This document shows positions 10,440 through 23,420 of a stretch of 64,000 nt of DNA, in pieces; the stretch's first letter is position 1; each line of letters begins with the position of its first letter. Source of the stretch: Pagrus major (taxonomy: Eukaryota > Chordata > Actinopteri > Spariformes > Sparidae). The notes under the pieces are model-generated. The model saw only the letters and a list, made by a program, of their open reading frames with translations. It ran no database searches and had not been told where the DNA came from. The stretch spans positions 11,105,664 to 11,169,663 of the forward strand of contig NC_133220.1 of the NCBI RefSeq assembly GCF_040436345.1, in the 5' to 3' direction. The translations under genes and the position numbers were made by a program.

Positions 10440-13400
10440 CCCCCATGAAATACCGTGCGTGGCACTGGTAAGGTTATACTGTATTAAGCAACATCTCGGT
10501 TCAGTTTTGGAAGGGATTTGTTGATTTAATACTACATGACGATTATTTTGTTTCAATTTATGTTTTTTTATGTCTTTGTCTAGCACAAAGGGTCATTGTA
10601 ACAGCATGTGGTTTGTTGTTGCATCAATATTTTTAAGGTAATTTGGCTTCCTTTGGGATTGTCAGCAACCTTGATTTGAACCATGTAAGACATTTTTGTA
10701 CAAGAAAAAAGTAATTCAATATTGTGACAAAATGGTGCTCAAGTTGTTAGATGCTTATTTTCTCACTATGTGCACGTTATATTCCCCTTGATTTCAGTTT
10801 TACTTTCAGAATAGAGGTTGAAATGAGACAAAGATCACTTCCTTTTTTGCCAGACATCCTCCATCATCTCCCCACCGGAGCTACTGTAAACATGAGCCAT
10901 AATGCTCTTCCTGTCATCTAGTGTGCACACATTGAGACGGCAATAAATGCAAGGCTGGCCTGCATCCCATTATATAAATACAGATCTGGATGCTCAAATT
11001 ACATTGATTACAAGATAAAGCAATAATGTACAGTATTTCCCACTCTGGCCTTCAGTAAACAGCACAGTTACTGGAATAAGAATGGCTCATAAAACCCAAT
11101 GCAAACACATAGTTTCCCATGGTCAAGGACCGGCTGCGTGCTACTGCCAAATTAAAATTTCAAAACCAGTTTTGTGCTTACACAAGATGCTAAAATAGCA
11201 AAACAAACAATAAAATGACCTTCCCTGTTGTTTCTTTCTCCTCAAGGAACCTGTTTAGTCAAATACAACATTGAAACAGTGTCTGTGAGCTACAAGTTCA
11301 CATCTGAACACTGGAAACATTGATCAAATGCTATCTCTAAAAAAACCATGCGAGACTTATGTTTCCTCCTCTGTTACATATATTCCCGGCCATGTGTAAA
11401 GGATGTCCAAAATCTGTGATAAACAGCAGAAGAGTCTGGTCTGGCCTGAGCGACTAAACGGGCAAATGAGTTTTACAGGAGATCAGCGGGAGGCCAGGTT
11501 TCAAATCCCCAAAGCCCTGCAGTACCAAAGCAGGAAGAAGCCACTGATGTAACTCGTCTCTCGCTGGTGTCTGGTCATTCAGATTCCCCAAAGACGAGTC
11601 GAACAGTAATGTTCATAAATGACAAATTGAGTCTAATCCATTACAGAGTAGAGCTACTCCTACCAGCTGAAAAAAAATATCAGGAAACCAGAGGGCGACT
11701 TCTCAAAACATGGCCATGACCACTCTTAAATACCTGCCATGACGAGTTGAGAGCAATAATCAAAGCCAGAGTGTAATCCTTGTGTAATATGGTAAGCAGA
11801 TTTTGCCTCCATATGTTCTTATTAGGATCCAGATGTGTGTAACTGCTAGTGATAAATACGAACACACTGAAGCCCTTATTTAAAAAAAAAAAAAAAAAGC
11901 TCAACTATTATCTAATTTATGAAATAAAAACTCAAAACAGACTCTCCAGTGACCTTGTGTTCAAACTACTTGTGCGAGTGAAATTACATAGAAAGGACAC
12001 ACAGATCCATACAAACCCACTTACAGACACATATGTACTTTTTCCACACCTGGATTAGTTTATGCTGTCTCACCTCTTAAACTCAAATCTCTTATTGAAA
12101 CTTTAGCACTATTCATTCACACACACTCTGTGTTTGCTTCACATATACTCTATAACTTTATCCTGTGTTGGAGTTGGTGTCAAAAAATTCACTCCGTTTA
12201 AAAAAAGTTGAACAATTTCACCAATTTAACATCTGCAGGAAATAATGGAAGAATTATCGGATTCCTGGTTGGCAAGATGTCTCGTCTCTCTTTTAAGGAT
12301 GATAGGAAAAAAAACCTATTCCAGCATTAGAGTTCAGGAGTTCACCAGTGTTGACTTTAATATCAGCCAAATGAGTACATCAGTCATTAAAACTCTTGGA
12401 AAATTAATTGCCTAAAGAAGGTGACCTCATATGCGTTTGTCTCTGTGAAACATCTGCTTTTGACAAGAAGGATATAAAATAAATAAAAAAGTGCTAAACA
12501 TTTGAGACAACAACACTTGGGAAATCGTAAGGAGACAGAAAACATTATGCTCTTGTGGCTTTTTTAATATGTTTCTCATTAATCTTAATGAGAGTATGCC
12601 TTTTTCTGTAATTAAATAACTTTGTAAAGTTTCATGAGCTGAATAATAAAGTGAACGCCAGCATTGTTTAATTCTGTTTTGCTCAGCTTTAAAAATGTGA
12701 TGCAATAACTGAATCAGCTCTGAAAAAAGATGCATATGTTACAAACTTATAATTATGCACTGAACAAACTGCAGTGTGACTATGTTACAAATAACAGGCA
12801 TAAAAATATGAAGCACGATTAAGGAGAAAGTATAAACTGTGTGAATGAGTGCATCACACTGCAAGTCACAGGTACAACATGACTAAGCAGCCAAGAAAAG
12901 CGTCGCCAGCAAAACTATTGCTTTCCTATGAAACGGCTATGATTCCTCTTTTGCGGTGCGCATCGTGTTAATAACATATGATCATATGTCAGAGTAACTC
13001 ATCGCACACAGAAGCACCACACTGTTCTGCCCAAAGTAGTTGACCAACTGACAAACGGATCCCTCAGCTTCACTGCTGGCATGTGAAAATAGTTCAAATG
13101 GGAGTTAAAATGAGTGGATTAAGTTCAAGTTGGAGAGAGAAATAAATAAAATTAAAACTATCAATACGCAGTAAAATTAACATGTCTTTGGAATAATATT
13201 CATGTTAATGTTTATTCTAGTGGATCCAAAGTAGTAACCATAACAGCAGTAGCAGTGGTCCTAACTTGTGTATTGAACATGACCTACCATACTTACACAC
13301 ACACAACCAAGTGAATGATCAACCCTTGCTGTTTACAGAGAGACAGGCACTAGGACCTGCAGCGCTCCTCAGTCAGACGGAGCGCCTGGAGCCTGTGGGA

Positions 13401-16400
13401 CGCTTCTCACTTACTTTCAGAACAGTTTTCAAACAAGTGCAAGACCCAGAAAGGACTGTTTGGGATATTTGACAAAGAATTCGCTCCTCTTCCTCCCTGG
13501 CATCTTGTGGAATTGGACCCAAACTGGAATATACTTCAGTGAACCTCGAGAGTCTTGCGTCACTGGAGAGAAGAGAGAGCTCTGGCAGAGGTAGAGGACT
13601 GTTTTATCTTCATCTACTCTGCATGAATCTACAGAAACCTACTATTGTATGAATTACTACTGCATTAAGTGCAAAGCAGTTGTTTTGGTGCATGTTTTGC
13701 TTCACATTCAATCAATTTATAGACAAAGGAAAGGGTTGTTTTGAGAGTATTTAATAGTTTTATATGTGCAGCCTTCAAGTAAGAATAAAACCTCTGTTAA
13801 CCAAATGATGAATAAAAAGTTTAACTGTCATATGCAGCACTTATTTATAATCTATATCTCTATATTTTTATGATAGTTACCCACTGAGAGCTTTATTAAA
13901 ATTTTAGACGTGCTGATGTGGGTTTAGGGTTGAAGATCAGACCCTACAGGGAACTGATCATCTCATCCATCCCCTCAGAAACTGCTGAAGCTTAGCCTCG
14001 GGCTCATCAGGTTACAATAGCACCGATCAGACCTGCACTCGTGTCCTTGGGCTAGGTGATATTCTGAAAAGCATTCCTGCATTGTTTCTGTATTTGGAGG
14101 GCACGTTGGGTTGGAAACCAGGAGCGAGCTGCAGGGTAGTTTTCCCAAATTATGTTTGCCACAGAGTTAAAACAAATTATTGCATTCTTGACATAATAGC
14201 AGGTGATTATACTCGAGAAGACTTGCTGTGCTATTTTGATAAAAAGGTGCTTTATAGTTGTCATTTTGGAGCAGCAATCAGATCTTTAAATATACATACA
14301 ATTTATTTTAGACACATTTGCTTATTTGCCCTCCTTTCATGTTTTTAAATACATCACTTAAACTTCTTCTAGATGTTTGCTGAGGGTGAGTGTTTAATAG
14401 TTTCCATGTATGTATAGTTTACAGCCTACAGAGCGGGTCTGCGTTTGATCGACACCTTACAGACAGAGCAACTCATTTATAAACTAAACCATATGTCATG
14501 AAAAATAAACTATCAATAGGGAGGCTTCTCTGCACTCAAACAAAAGAGGCAGTAGTCAGTTTACAATGACAAAGAGAGTGATGAAGTCAGAGTGATGAAA
14601 TCAGAGGGGGGTGGGCTGAAGGTAGGATGTTGGTCTCCGTGCTTAACTATGATACTTTTGTAAAGGCAAGAAAGTAACAAAAGCAGATTTCAGTTTTTCC
14701 CCCCAGTGGATCACTGATGGGATCTGTGGTCGGTCTTTACGCCTATCAAATGTTCATCTTCATCAATGGCAGCTTCATTTAAAGTTCCCATGAGTCAAAA
14801 CCAATGTAGTATCAGGCCATTTGTAGGCTCTCCTGGTATGGTATTTTAGATCTTGTGAATTACTATAAAACAATTAAAATATTGAAGACTTATCCTGCAC
14901 TCAGGGGCACATACTAATTATTCATCTAATATACACTTTCTTACTTTGTATGACGCTGCCATGGATGTATAAAAGCAGGACTGCTCGGATTGCTGTAGAA
15001 AAACACAAATATATTACTTCTATGAAAACAAACAACTTTATAACTTTGCATAAACACATTACTTCTTCACTGATTTGAGTCAAACTGGAAACATATTTTA
15101 TGGAGAAAGTACTTTCTGGTTTTCCCTCCGATGTCCTCGGCTGTTCTGTCTCAACTCTTGACGGGTAGCAGTTCCTTTAGCAACAGTTAAATCAAATAAC
15201 TGCTAACCAGCAGACTCCCAACTAGACTGGGGCCACACACAACCTCCAAGAAGGACGACGGAGGCCAGTTACAGTACCGAGGTAATTTATGGAGTTTCCT
15301 GATGGAAAGATTCCAGTAGTTTTGATAATAAAGTAAGCATGATCGTCGTTTGCTTGGTCAGCCGTGCAGCTAGTCCAGTAGTCCCATTTGCTGATTCAGT
15401 CCCAGAGTGCCAGGAGCCCAACCTGGTAAGAAAACCCTCCGTACTATATTCCCTGTCGTCTAACTGGTCTCTGTGTTCTTAGAGGCGGCGTCTTTCCATC
15501 CCAGTCCAGCCATGTTCACTCAGAGCTGCCAGTTGGCACAGTCGGCAGAGGATCATTAGCGCCAATGGCAAGAGGGAGTGTGAAGCTACTGGCTTCTGTA
15601 AACACCAATCAATATCCGCAACAGGTCCCTCCCCAGCTGTCTGTTTACAGGAAAGGTGTAACTACGCCGAAGCAAATAGCACTCCACTAGCTGTTTCATG
15701 GGAACACATTTCACTTTCTGCTATAAAAAGTCTGAGTTTGACATGCAGTCTTTTGAAGTAGTGGTCTCTTGTTCTGTATGACTGATGCTCAGTGCTGCCT
15801 TCAAAGGGAGCTTGACCACATAATTTTGCTTGGCAGTTGCGGTTTAACTTGGAAACTGAAAAAAGTGGCTCCTTTGTCTTCTTTTTTGTTTGTTTTAAAT
15901 GGTAAATGATTGCATTTTCTGCATTTAAACCAAGGAAGATGAAAATGCATACAGAAAACTCTTACCACTCTCCACAGGCTGCTATGTGACTACTTAACTC
16001 CAAACTCACTCTGCTTCAAAACTTGTGAATTGCACAACAGTGTGCGACTCATATGGACTCCACATCTAAACACAACAAACACAATCACATTAGATTAAAT
16101 GAAAGCAAAGCCACATTATGTGAAGCCAACTGAGATATTTTTTTTTTTTTCTAATCAGAAATAGGCTATAAATTTCAGTACAAGTTTGATTTATGCACCA
16201 CATCTTCCCAAAAGACACGTATCTACATGCACCGCTCTGTTTCTCTTGAAATGCAGCCTTGTCGGCAGGATAAAACATTTGGCAGTTAATGTTTCTGCAA
16301 AGCACTCACACATTCCCCTTTTGTACATGTCACATGCCTAAGTACCATATTGACTTTTCTAAAAAAAAAAAAGTGTGTCATATCACAATGACATACATGT

Positions 16401-16880
16401 TTATGACCTGACTGTCATATCAGGAGGGGGAGGGGATGGTGGTGGAGTTACAGGCGAGAACACTGCCAAGCCATTGACTGCAGTTGTAAGTGTGAAACCA
16501 CTGGATATATTTAAGGCGACCTTCGAACAGTTTCCAGATGTGTTTGCGGCAGCAAAAATAGATATTTTTGACAGGAAGTCAGAACATCTCCAGCTGTGGT
16601 TTCCTAACCCTAACCAATTGGTTTCTGTGCCTCATATATCAATCTGTGCCAACATATCCTTGGTTTGCAGAAACGTACATTTATTCTGGCTACTGGGTTG
16701 GACAATGACATGTTTCTGATTATTTGAACACAGAGTAATGAGGCATGTCTGAGCCTCCCAATCTAATCTGCTTATTGAGGTGGTGGGACTTTCGAAGGTT
16801 TTCTCCTGTGACTTGTCCTCTTCAATCTTCAATTGTGAGACTATTGAAGCATAAAGTAGAAGTTTCATGGAGTCTCCAAA
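10440..16880. other. Intergenic or distal ngf upstream sequence, no coding gene seen
   Basis: No coding exon is recognisable. Poly-A runs occur at 11881-11898 and 16364-16373, and a poly-T run at about 16138-16150. Around 13356-13590 a moderately GC-rich segment is bounded by an acceptor-like 'gacctgcag' and a donor-like 'GGCAGAG|gtagag'. It could be a noncoding upstream exon, but nothing confirms it. Confidence 0.4.
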
Positions 16881-16884
16881 TAAG

Positions 16885-17182
16885 GCGACTTTATTATCGG
16901 TTAATCTCTTGATTACTTTTTAATGAAGTTGACAGTTGTTCAGTCAAAATGTCAAAAAAATGTCTATATGTCCATCACAAGTTGTCAGAGCCCTGATACG
17001 TGTTCCAATTCCACCCAACAGTCCAAGATTTTTCATTTATGACGATATATGATGACTATATTAAATATAGATAGCACATCACATTTTGCAAGCTGGAACT
17101 AGACATTATTTGAGAGAAAATTAAAAGCCCTTTCATGAGTAAATGCTAATCCTCTATTTGATTAATCAACTTTCAGCCCTAC
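16885..17182 (-). repeat. Dispersed repeat family R1, copy 2
   Basis: A diverged copy of the family at 335-606, recognised by 'gtcaaaatgtcaaaaaaatg', 'cagtccaagatttttca' and the closing 'attaatcaactttcagccct'. It has no coding potential. Confidence 0.5.
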
Positions 17183-20100
17183 TCTGAACCTTCCTCTCCT
17201 GAATCCAGTAATAATGGGTGTGCTGCCCTGCAAAAATAATCAATATCTACACTGAACTGTACATGGCTAAATAACAAATAGAAGCTTGGATTAACGCATC
17301 CTTATGATTCTTGAAAATATGTATTATATAATGTTTTTTTACATTCAGGTACAGTTTGTTCCACGTCGTCTACAAATGTTTTTGTCTAACCCAACACTGA
17401 CTCTTCTGTCTGGCTGCAATCTAACAGAATATAAGACCACATGTTGTGGCAATTCCACATTTTTCCGACCTGTGTGCATCTGAACATTTTTCACATTTTG
17501 AAGAACAGCATGTGATGTTTTCAGTGTTAGACTCCATCTGAAAGGTGTTGAGAAGGAAGATAGCAAGAATGTGGGGTTCAGTTTTTTTTTCAGGTCCACT
17601 ATTTTGTCTTTTTCCATCTCTCCTGGTATGCAGAGCAGCAATGTACATCAGTGGAGCTTTTCTACACACCAGCATTCCTCACTGCTGCACAATCTGTTCC
17701 ACAGGTGGATGAACAGGGTCTGCCAGAGACTCTCAGACAGGTTACAGATGCCGCATGGTCCATCTGAGTAGAACCAGGGTGTGAAGGCTTCTGCATGCAT
17801 AAAAACAAACATGCATAGAAAACACCCGTCTGCATTTGACAATCATTTACACCTTTTTCTGAACTAGCTGAGCAGAAGATGAGATGAATAGTGTCACTGT
17901 AGAGAGCTGAGGGTTTTGCGATAGAGAGTTGTTTTTTTTAATCTAAATCTTGTACCTCTTAAATGTGCAGTTTTTATTCTGTTCTCACATTCCTAACCTG
18001 GTGGCCACAGTCAGCACTTTCTCAGCAGGTTCACAGTAAAAGCTTTTAAATGGTAAATGTGCAATAAAGTGGTGCCGAGTCACGCCCAAGACAGACCTCC
18101 TCGGAGTCAGGCTGAAGCTCTCCCAACCGCATCCAAGCGGGTTGTGACGTCAGGCGGGCTTTGTCATTATTAGGGAACGAATGGCAGCTTTCTCTTCCTC
18201 CTCTTCCTCCTTGATCCATTTCATCATCCCGCTTTGTTTTTCATGCAGTAAGCTATAGATGCCAAGCAAAATCGTAACAACAGCCTGAAAGTCCATGAGG
18301 GAGGTAGCTGGCTAACAAGAACTGTTGCAGAGTGCAATAGTAAACAGTGCCAAACGTCATTGCCTCAAGACAAACATGTAATCAGTGGGTAACCCTGATG
18401 CACCGAGCAACGCTAACAAGTCAATCCGAGTCAAGCCAAGCTAGCAAATGAGTATGGAAAAGGGCTAATAGTGCTATAAAGCAAACTTATATCGTATATC
18501 AAAATAAAATCTTAATTTTACGCTGACATTTTCTGTTATGTCAATTACAGTAACAGAAAGAAATTCAGACACCAGAAAAAAAAATACTTCTCCTCCTCCT
18601 GTCAATGCCAGAATCCCATTGGACACACATTGTGGACGACACACAAAATTCAATTGAGTTCAAAGTTTAAATTTTCCACTTAGTTGAATTTTGGCAGCCA
18701 AACCTGGTGGAAACAGAGTTGATTGTTGACCACTATGGCTCCTGAATCCCTGTAATTGTTCCTTTATGCCCATGACTTTTGTTAAAGCCCGTCTCCAAGA
18801 TTCCAAGAAGTGTGTATCTGAGAAAATGTGCACCAAAACTGTAACTTGATTTATGGCACAAAAGATGAGGGGTTTCTAGCAGACATGAAAGCATGGGAAA
18901 AGGGAGCAAATCAGAAAACAGTAAAGCGTCTGTCTCAGTGATGTACAATTACAGTTTTGTTATAATATAACAATTTTTCAATGACAGTAATTCACCGGGT
19001 TACACATTAGCTAATAAATGTAATTAAATGCTAACACACCTTTTCCTGACAGAGCTTTGTAGTGAACAGCTGAGAGATACAGTGGCATGTGTAATTATGT
19101 GAAGTAGAGTTAGTAATATCATGTACAGACACAGAAGAAGCAGCTAACCAGTCACTGTAGGAAGTTGCAAAACTTAGCTCTATTTCAAATCTATCTCTTC
19201 AAAGATGACTATTTCCAAACATGTGTGTTTATGTGTCAAAATACACCAGATGAATATTTTGATAATTTCCCTCTTCTCCTGTCCAACAAAAAAACAGGCT
19301 TCTGTAATTGCCGACAATTACAGAAGCTTCTGTTATTCCACCGAACGCTGGCATCAAACCTGATTAGCCACCCTTCATATATAATTGCATCACCATCCAT
19401 CCCTCTGCAGACATGTCCCATCATCTCTCGCAGCCTCAGGCACAGTTCAAGGAACATGGTACCCACTTACACAACATGACGAGAGCAACATGGGCTACTG
19501 TTGAAACCTGCTCCTGTAGGCTCATATCAGACGGTGATATCCCTCTTAATAACTCAAGAGGAGCACTTCCCTCTGACATCACACTAGACATAAGCCACCA
19601 GTGCATGTTCAAAATTTTAACACCTGAAGAGAGCGGATTAAAATAGCCTACAGAAACAGTGTAAAAGTGAACATCTATGTGGATAAGCAGCAGGGATACA
19701 ACAAGCCTGTGCCTGTAATTGAGCTGTATTGCCTTTCTCCACTGAAGTGCCCCTGCAAGCAGGAGTACCTCATCATCTCAGAGTGCGAGCTACAATGAGG
19801 CCACACACACAGTGAACTGTGACTCACGCTCCTCATCCAGCACGCCAACTACAACTCAACCCTCTTTGTAGCTTCTGCTCCTTTAGACACAGTCGACGCT
19901 ACATTAATGCCATTTTGAGAAGAGAGCCTGCACCAGCACTTTAGGTACACAATACACAATACATTTTAATTTGATTTTATGTAAATGATTATATACAGAA
20001 ATGAAGGTGCAGATAAAGGTTTTTCTTCATTTAAAAGCACACGCAACAAGAAATTGCGGCAAACTCGGTTGTTTAAAAGACTAAAACTACAAAATGCTGA

Positions 20101-21860
20101 TGTTCCGATGCGCAAATATTATTGGGGTATTACAGAAACCATCAATTGATATAAAAGTTTACAATCTATTCTACAGAAAATATGTTTAAAGGCTAATATT
20201 TGTTCAAAGGCGACTGTCTATACAACCAGTTGGTGTTCAAAAATATTTCTTATAAATTTCTTCACCTGACCTGCTGAATATCAGGTGCACCAGTGCAACC
20301 AACACACCTGACAGATTTTTGGGCATATGTGTGACCAAAATAGTTGCAACCTGGAGCCATGCTGCAGAGTATCTATCAAAATATATGTACATAATGTACT
20401 TTTTTTTATTTAAGTGTTTCAACCCACACTTGTACTAATGATGATTGGTTTCCACTTTCCATAGATGCTGCTGGAGGCACATCAATGGGCTTGTCTGATA
20501 CCCAGATTCATACTCTGACTCCACCTTTTCAAACTTGTAATTTGCACACTAATTGTGTAAAGAATTCTTCTTTTTGATTTGAACCACTAAAGACGCCCAG
20601 ACAACCACTAAATGACACAATACAAACAGTCTAATTTGCTTGAAGCAGACGACGTCAAGCACGGCACCACGTATGCATTTTTACATGCACACCTCCGCTT
20701 CTGTGGTGTCGCTTTATTTACCCTTCATAACAGCAGGGGTGATTTTATTTGGAGAAAGTGGAACCATAATATAAGGATGCAGAAAATTGCAGAGAAGGAA
20801 ACAATGACTGCAGTAAAAGAGCCTCAAAGGTGTCGGGCATGTGAGACGCTGTTTGAATGATCATAAAAGTGCATATATATCACGTGATCAGTGAAAGAGA
20901 GAGTGTAAACATCGATTTGGAAAGAGTTTGCCACAAAATGTCAAAGCAAAGATGGAAACAAAAGCCAGAAAAAGGAAATGAGGTCATTTTACCACAAGGT
21001 GGCAAAACAATACTTCAGACTGTCTCGTACTAGGAGCTGCTGCACAAAGAATTTAATTAGTTTTGGCTAAGACGGGTCGGCATTTGACAAAGTCCAAAGC
21101 CAAATTGTGGTACTGCAATTGTGGTTTCTGCAAATGTGTACTTCTTTCTATAAAAACTCCCTATGGACTCCTCTGGCCCCTCTGCATCCTGTTTTGCTTT
21201 TAATAAAAAATGAAAACAGGAGCATTTAGGACGTTTGGGTGAAACACAAAAGTCCCCACAAACACAACAGACCACAACTCAATATCTTACGGCTGAATTG
21301 TTCGAATACTAAGAATAAACTCTGGATTATGTTTTCAGACTAACAGAGCCGCTAAAAACAAACATGTTATCCGAAACTGTTTAAACTGGCGCTAGTCAGT
21401 AACACTGCTGACAGACACAAGCAGCAATAAAAAAGAAGCAGCAGAATTCCCGAATGTAAAAGACGTGTCTGGCACTTTATTTTTCAAAGGATCTGCATGA
21501 TTTTTTTAATATGACAGTAATAGAGTTAACATCAGCCAAGTGTGGACTCAGGAGAATGGCCAAATAATTTCCCTTTAGTAAAGGGAGAAATCAAAGCAGC
21601 TACTCTGTCCAAGCAGTGAAAGACATATCTGATCTGGCATCTGCTGTCATAATGTCTTCCAGTAATTGAATTGGCAAAAAGCCTGAGAACAAAAAATCAG
21701 TTGGGTCACAGTCATTATCAGCAGGAGAACTCGCTATAGCTCCGGGTCACAGAGACTGTTTTAAGTTCAACTCCAAAAGTTCCCATGAAAAGGCTAGCAG
21801 AGTGTGATTTGATCTGCATATTTACGTGTTTCCGGTAAAAGCAGGAAGCTAAGGAGGGAC
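17183..21860. other. Intergenic, no gene seen
   Basis: No coding exon is recognisable. The 98-codon frame at 17345-17641 (-) has no family match. A GC-richer island at about 18070-18240 contains a perfect CRE (see the separate entry). The rest is AT-rich single-copy-looking sequence. Confidence 0.45.
18145..18152. promoter_or_regulatory. Perfect CRE palindrome TGACGTCA
   Basis: The full 8-bp cAMP-response element lies in the most CpG-containing stretch of the region (about 18075-18165), followed by a pyrimidine-rich 'ctttctcttcctcctcttcc' tract. Full CREs with a central CpG are usually bound by CREB/ATF factors when they sit near promoters. No gene start is recognisable here, so function is only a possibility; an unannotated ngf upstream promoter is one option. 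Confidence 0.35.
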
Positions 21861-23320
21861 TTGTTGCAGATGTTGACTGGCATTTACTAGGGTTAGGCTG
21901 ATTTAAACATTTTCAAACCAGTTTGATATAAGGCCTAAGACCGGACCAGTAATACCTACTTTCACCACTAGATGCCGCACAAGACTCCCAAGAGGACTAC
22001 AGTCCATCAGGGCAACTGCAACCCATCGTGTTTTCATTTCTCACAACAACAATTCAACTTAACTCATTTAACATCAAAATAATAAATGAAATAAGAATTC
22101 TGCTGAGTGAAACCAGAAAAAAGATGGTGGCGGTGACATTTCAAATAGTCACGTAGCCAATGTGAACCTTGCAAGTCGAGAGTTTTCCACAACACGTTCC
22201 AGATAAGGCTTCACAATAAAAGCCTTGTTTAGAAATAAAGAGTTTCTGTCTCCTGAAACACTAGAAGGCTTTAACAATACAGGAAGTGTTGAGTTTGTAT
22301 TAACAACGTAATGCAGTAACTTTAACGGGGCAAACAGGAGCAGCGGATGAAAATGAGGCTTCATATTGCTACAAACCCAGTATTTAACACCAATAACTTG
22401 TTAATGATGAGAGTTTTCTCTTGTGGACTTCAGTCTGAGAAGTATAGTGGCGGTGTGTGCACTAACTCTCAATTTTAGTACATCTTAACAAAACATAAGC
22501 ACCGCACCACCTGTGGAGCCGAACAAATCAGCTATCTCAGGACTCCTGCTAACTATCCACATGCTGTGAGTTTAACGTTACACCTGACAAATGTCGATAC
22601 ACGTGTCAACATGCTGTTGAAGAGGAGAGTGGAAAAACAGTGTTGCCGGTGTATCAATACTGTGAAAAATAAGTACTGAAACAGTTTCAAATATTCAGAA
22701 TAATTTTTGAAAACACTAATAGTTTTATTTATTAATATAAGATTTTATTGTTGATTGCGATAAGAAACACCCGAGCGTAAATCAATAATCTAGAATATCT
22801 ATTATCAGGATAATCGTAAATCGGGTTGATCGTGAAAATCATCATGAATGACGACTGAAAAAGATGTCCAGCTCAGTAATGTACAGTCCTTTATTGACCC
22901 CTTTATACATGGGGGAGACCCCATCTTTACAGTCAATGTCACCATCCAGCTCTGTTTGCTGGACAGTTTGTTTTTCCACAAAAAAGACGTTTGTCCTATC
23001 TGTGATGCAAATGTCACCGCCACCATCTTTTCTCCGGTTTCACTCAGCTGAAATCGTATTCGATTTATTACTTTGATGTTAAACAAGTTGAATTGTTGTT
23101 GTGAGAAATGAAAACACGACGTGTTGCAGTTGCCCTGATGGACTGTAGTGCTGCTACACCCTCATTCATGGGCTCTCATTATGTTCCTCTTGGGAGTCTT
23201 GTGCGACATCTAGTGGTGAAAGTAGGTATTACTGGTCCGGTCTTAGGCCTTCGTTCAAACTGGTTTGAAAATGTTTAAATCAGCCTAACCCTAGTAAACG
23301 CCAGTCAACATCTGCAACAA
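21861..23320. mobile_element. 1.46 kb foldback element with roughly 280-310 bp inverted repeats
   Basis: The left arm (21861-22143) and right arm (23009-23320) are near-identical inverted copies. Shared landmarks are 'ttgttgcagatgttgactgg', 'aggcctaagaccggaccagt', 'aatacctactttcaccacta' and 'aagatggtggcggtgacatt'. The right arm holds about 37 extra bp (around 23145-23185) missing from the left arm. The 865-bp interior has no transposase-like frame. It could be a foldback/MITE-like transposon or two inverted insertions of one repeat. The outer edges are set by where the pairing stops. Confidence 0.75.
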
Positions 23321-23324
23321 CATC

Positions 23325-23420
23325 TTGAGAAAGCCTGATGAAGGTCTAAGTACCGAAACATTGTTGTCATTAAACTTAATTGCAAGTGAAGTGGACAGTG
23401 TGCAGGAGGGTTTTTTTTCC
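23325..23420 (+). repeat. Retroelement-like tail with hammerhead-like motif
   Basis: Directly after the foldback element the sequence reads 'cctgatgaaggtctaagtac', then 'cgaaacattgttgtcatta', then a 'gtggacagtgtgcaggag' tail. I recognise this as a recurring fish repeat end that may belong to a Penelope-like or related retroelement; that attribution is uncertain. CTGATGA...GAAAC...GTC has the order of hammerhead-ribozyme core elements (see the findings). Confidence 0.35.
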
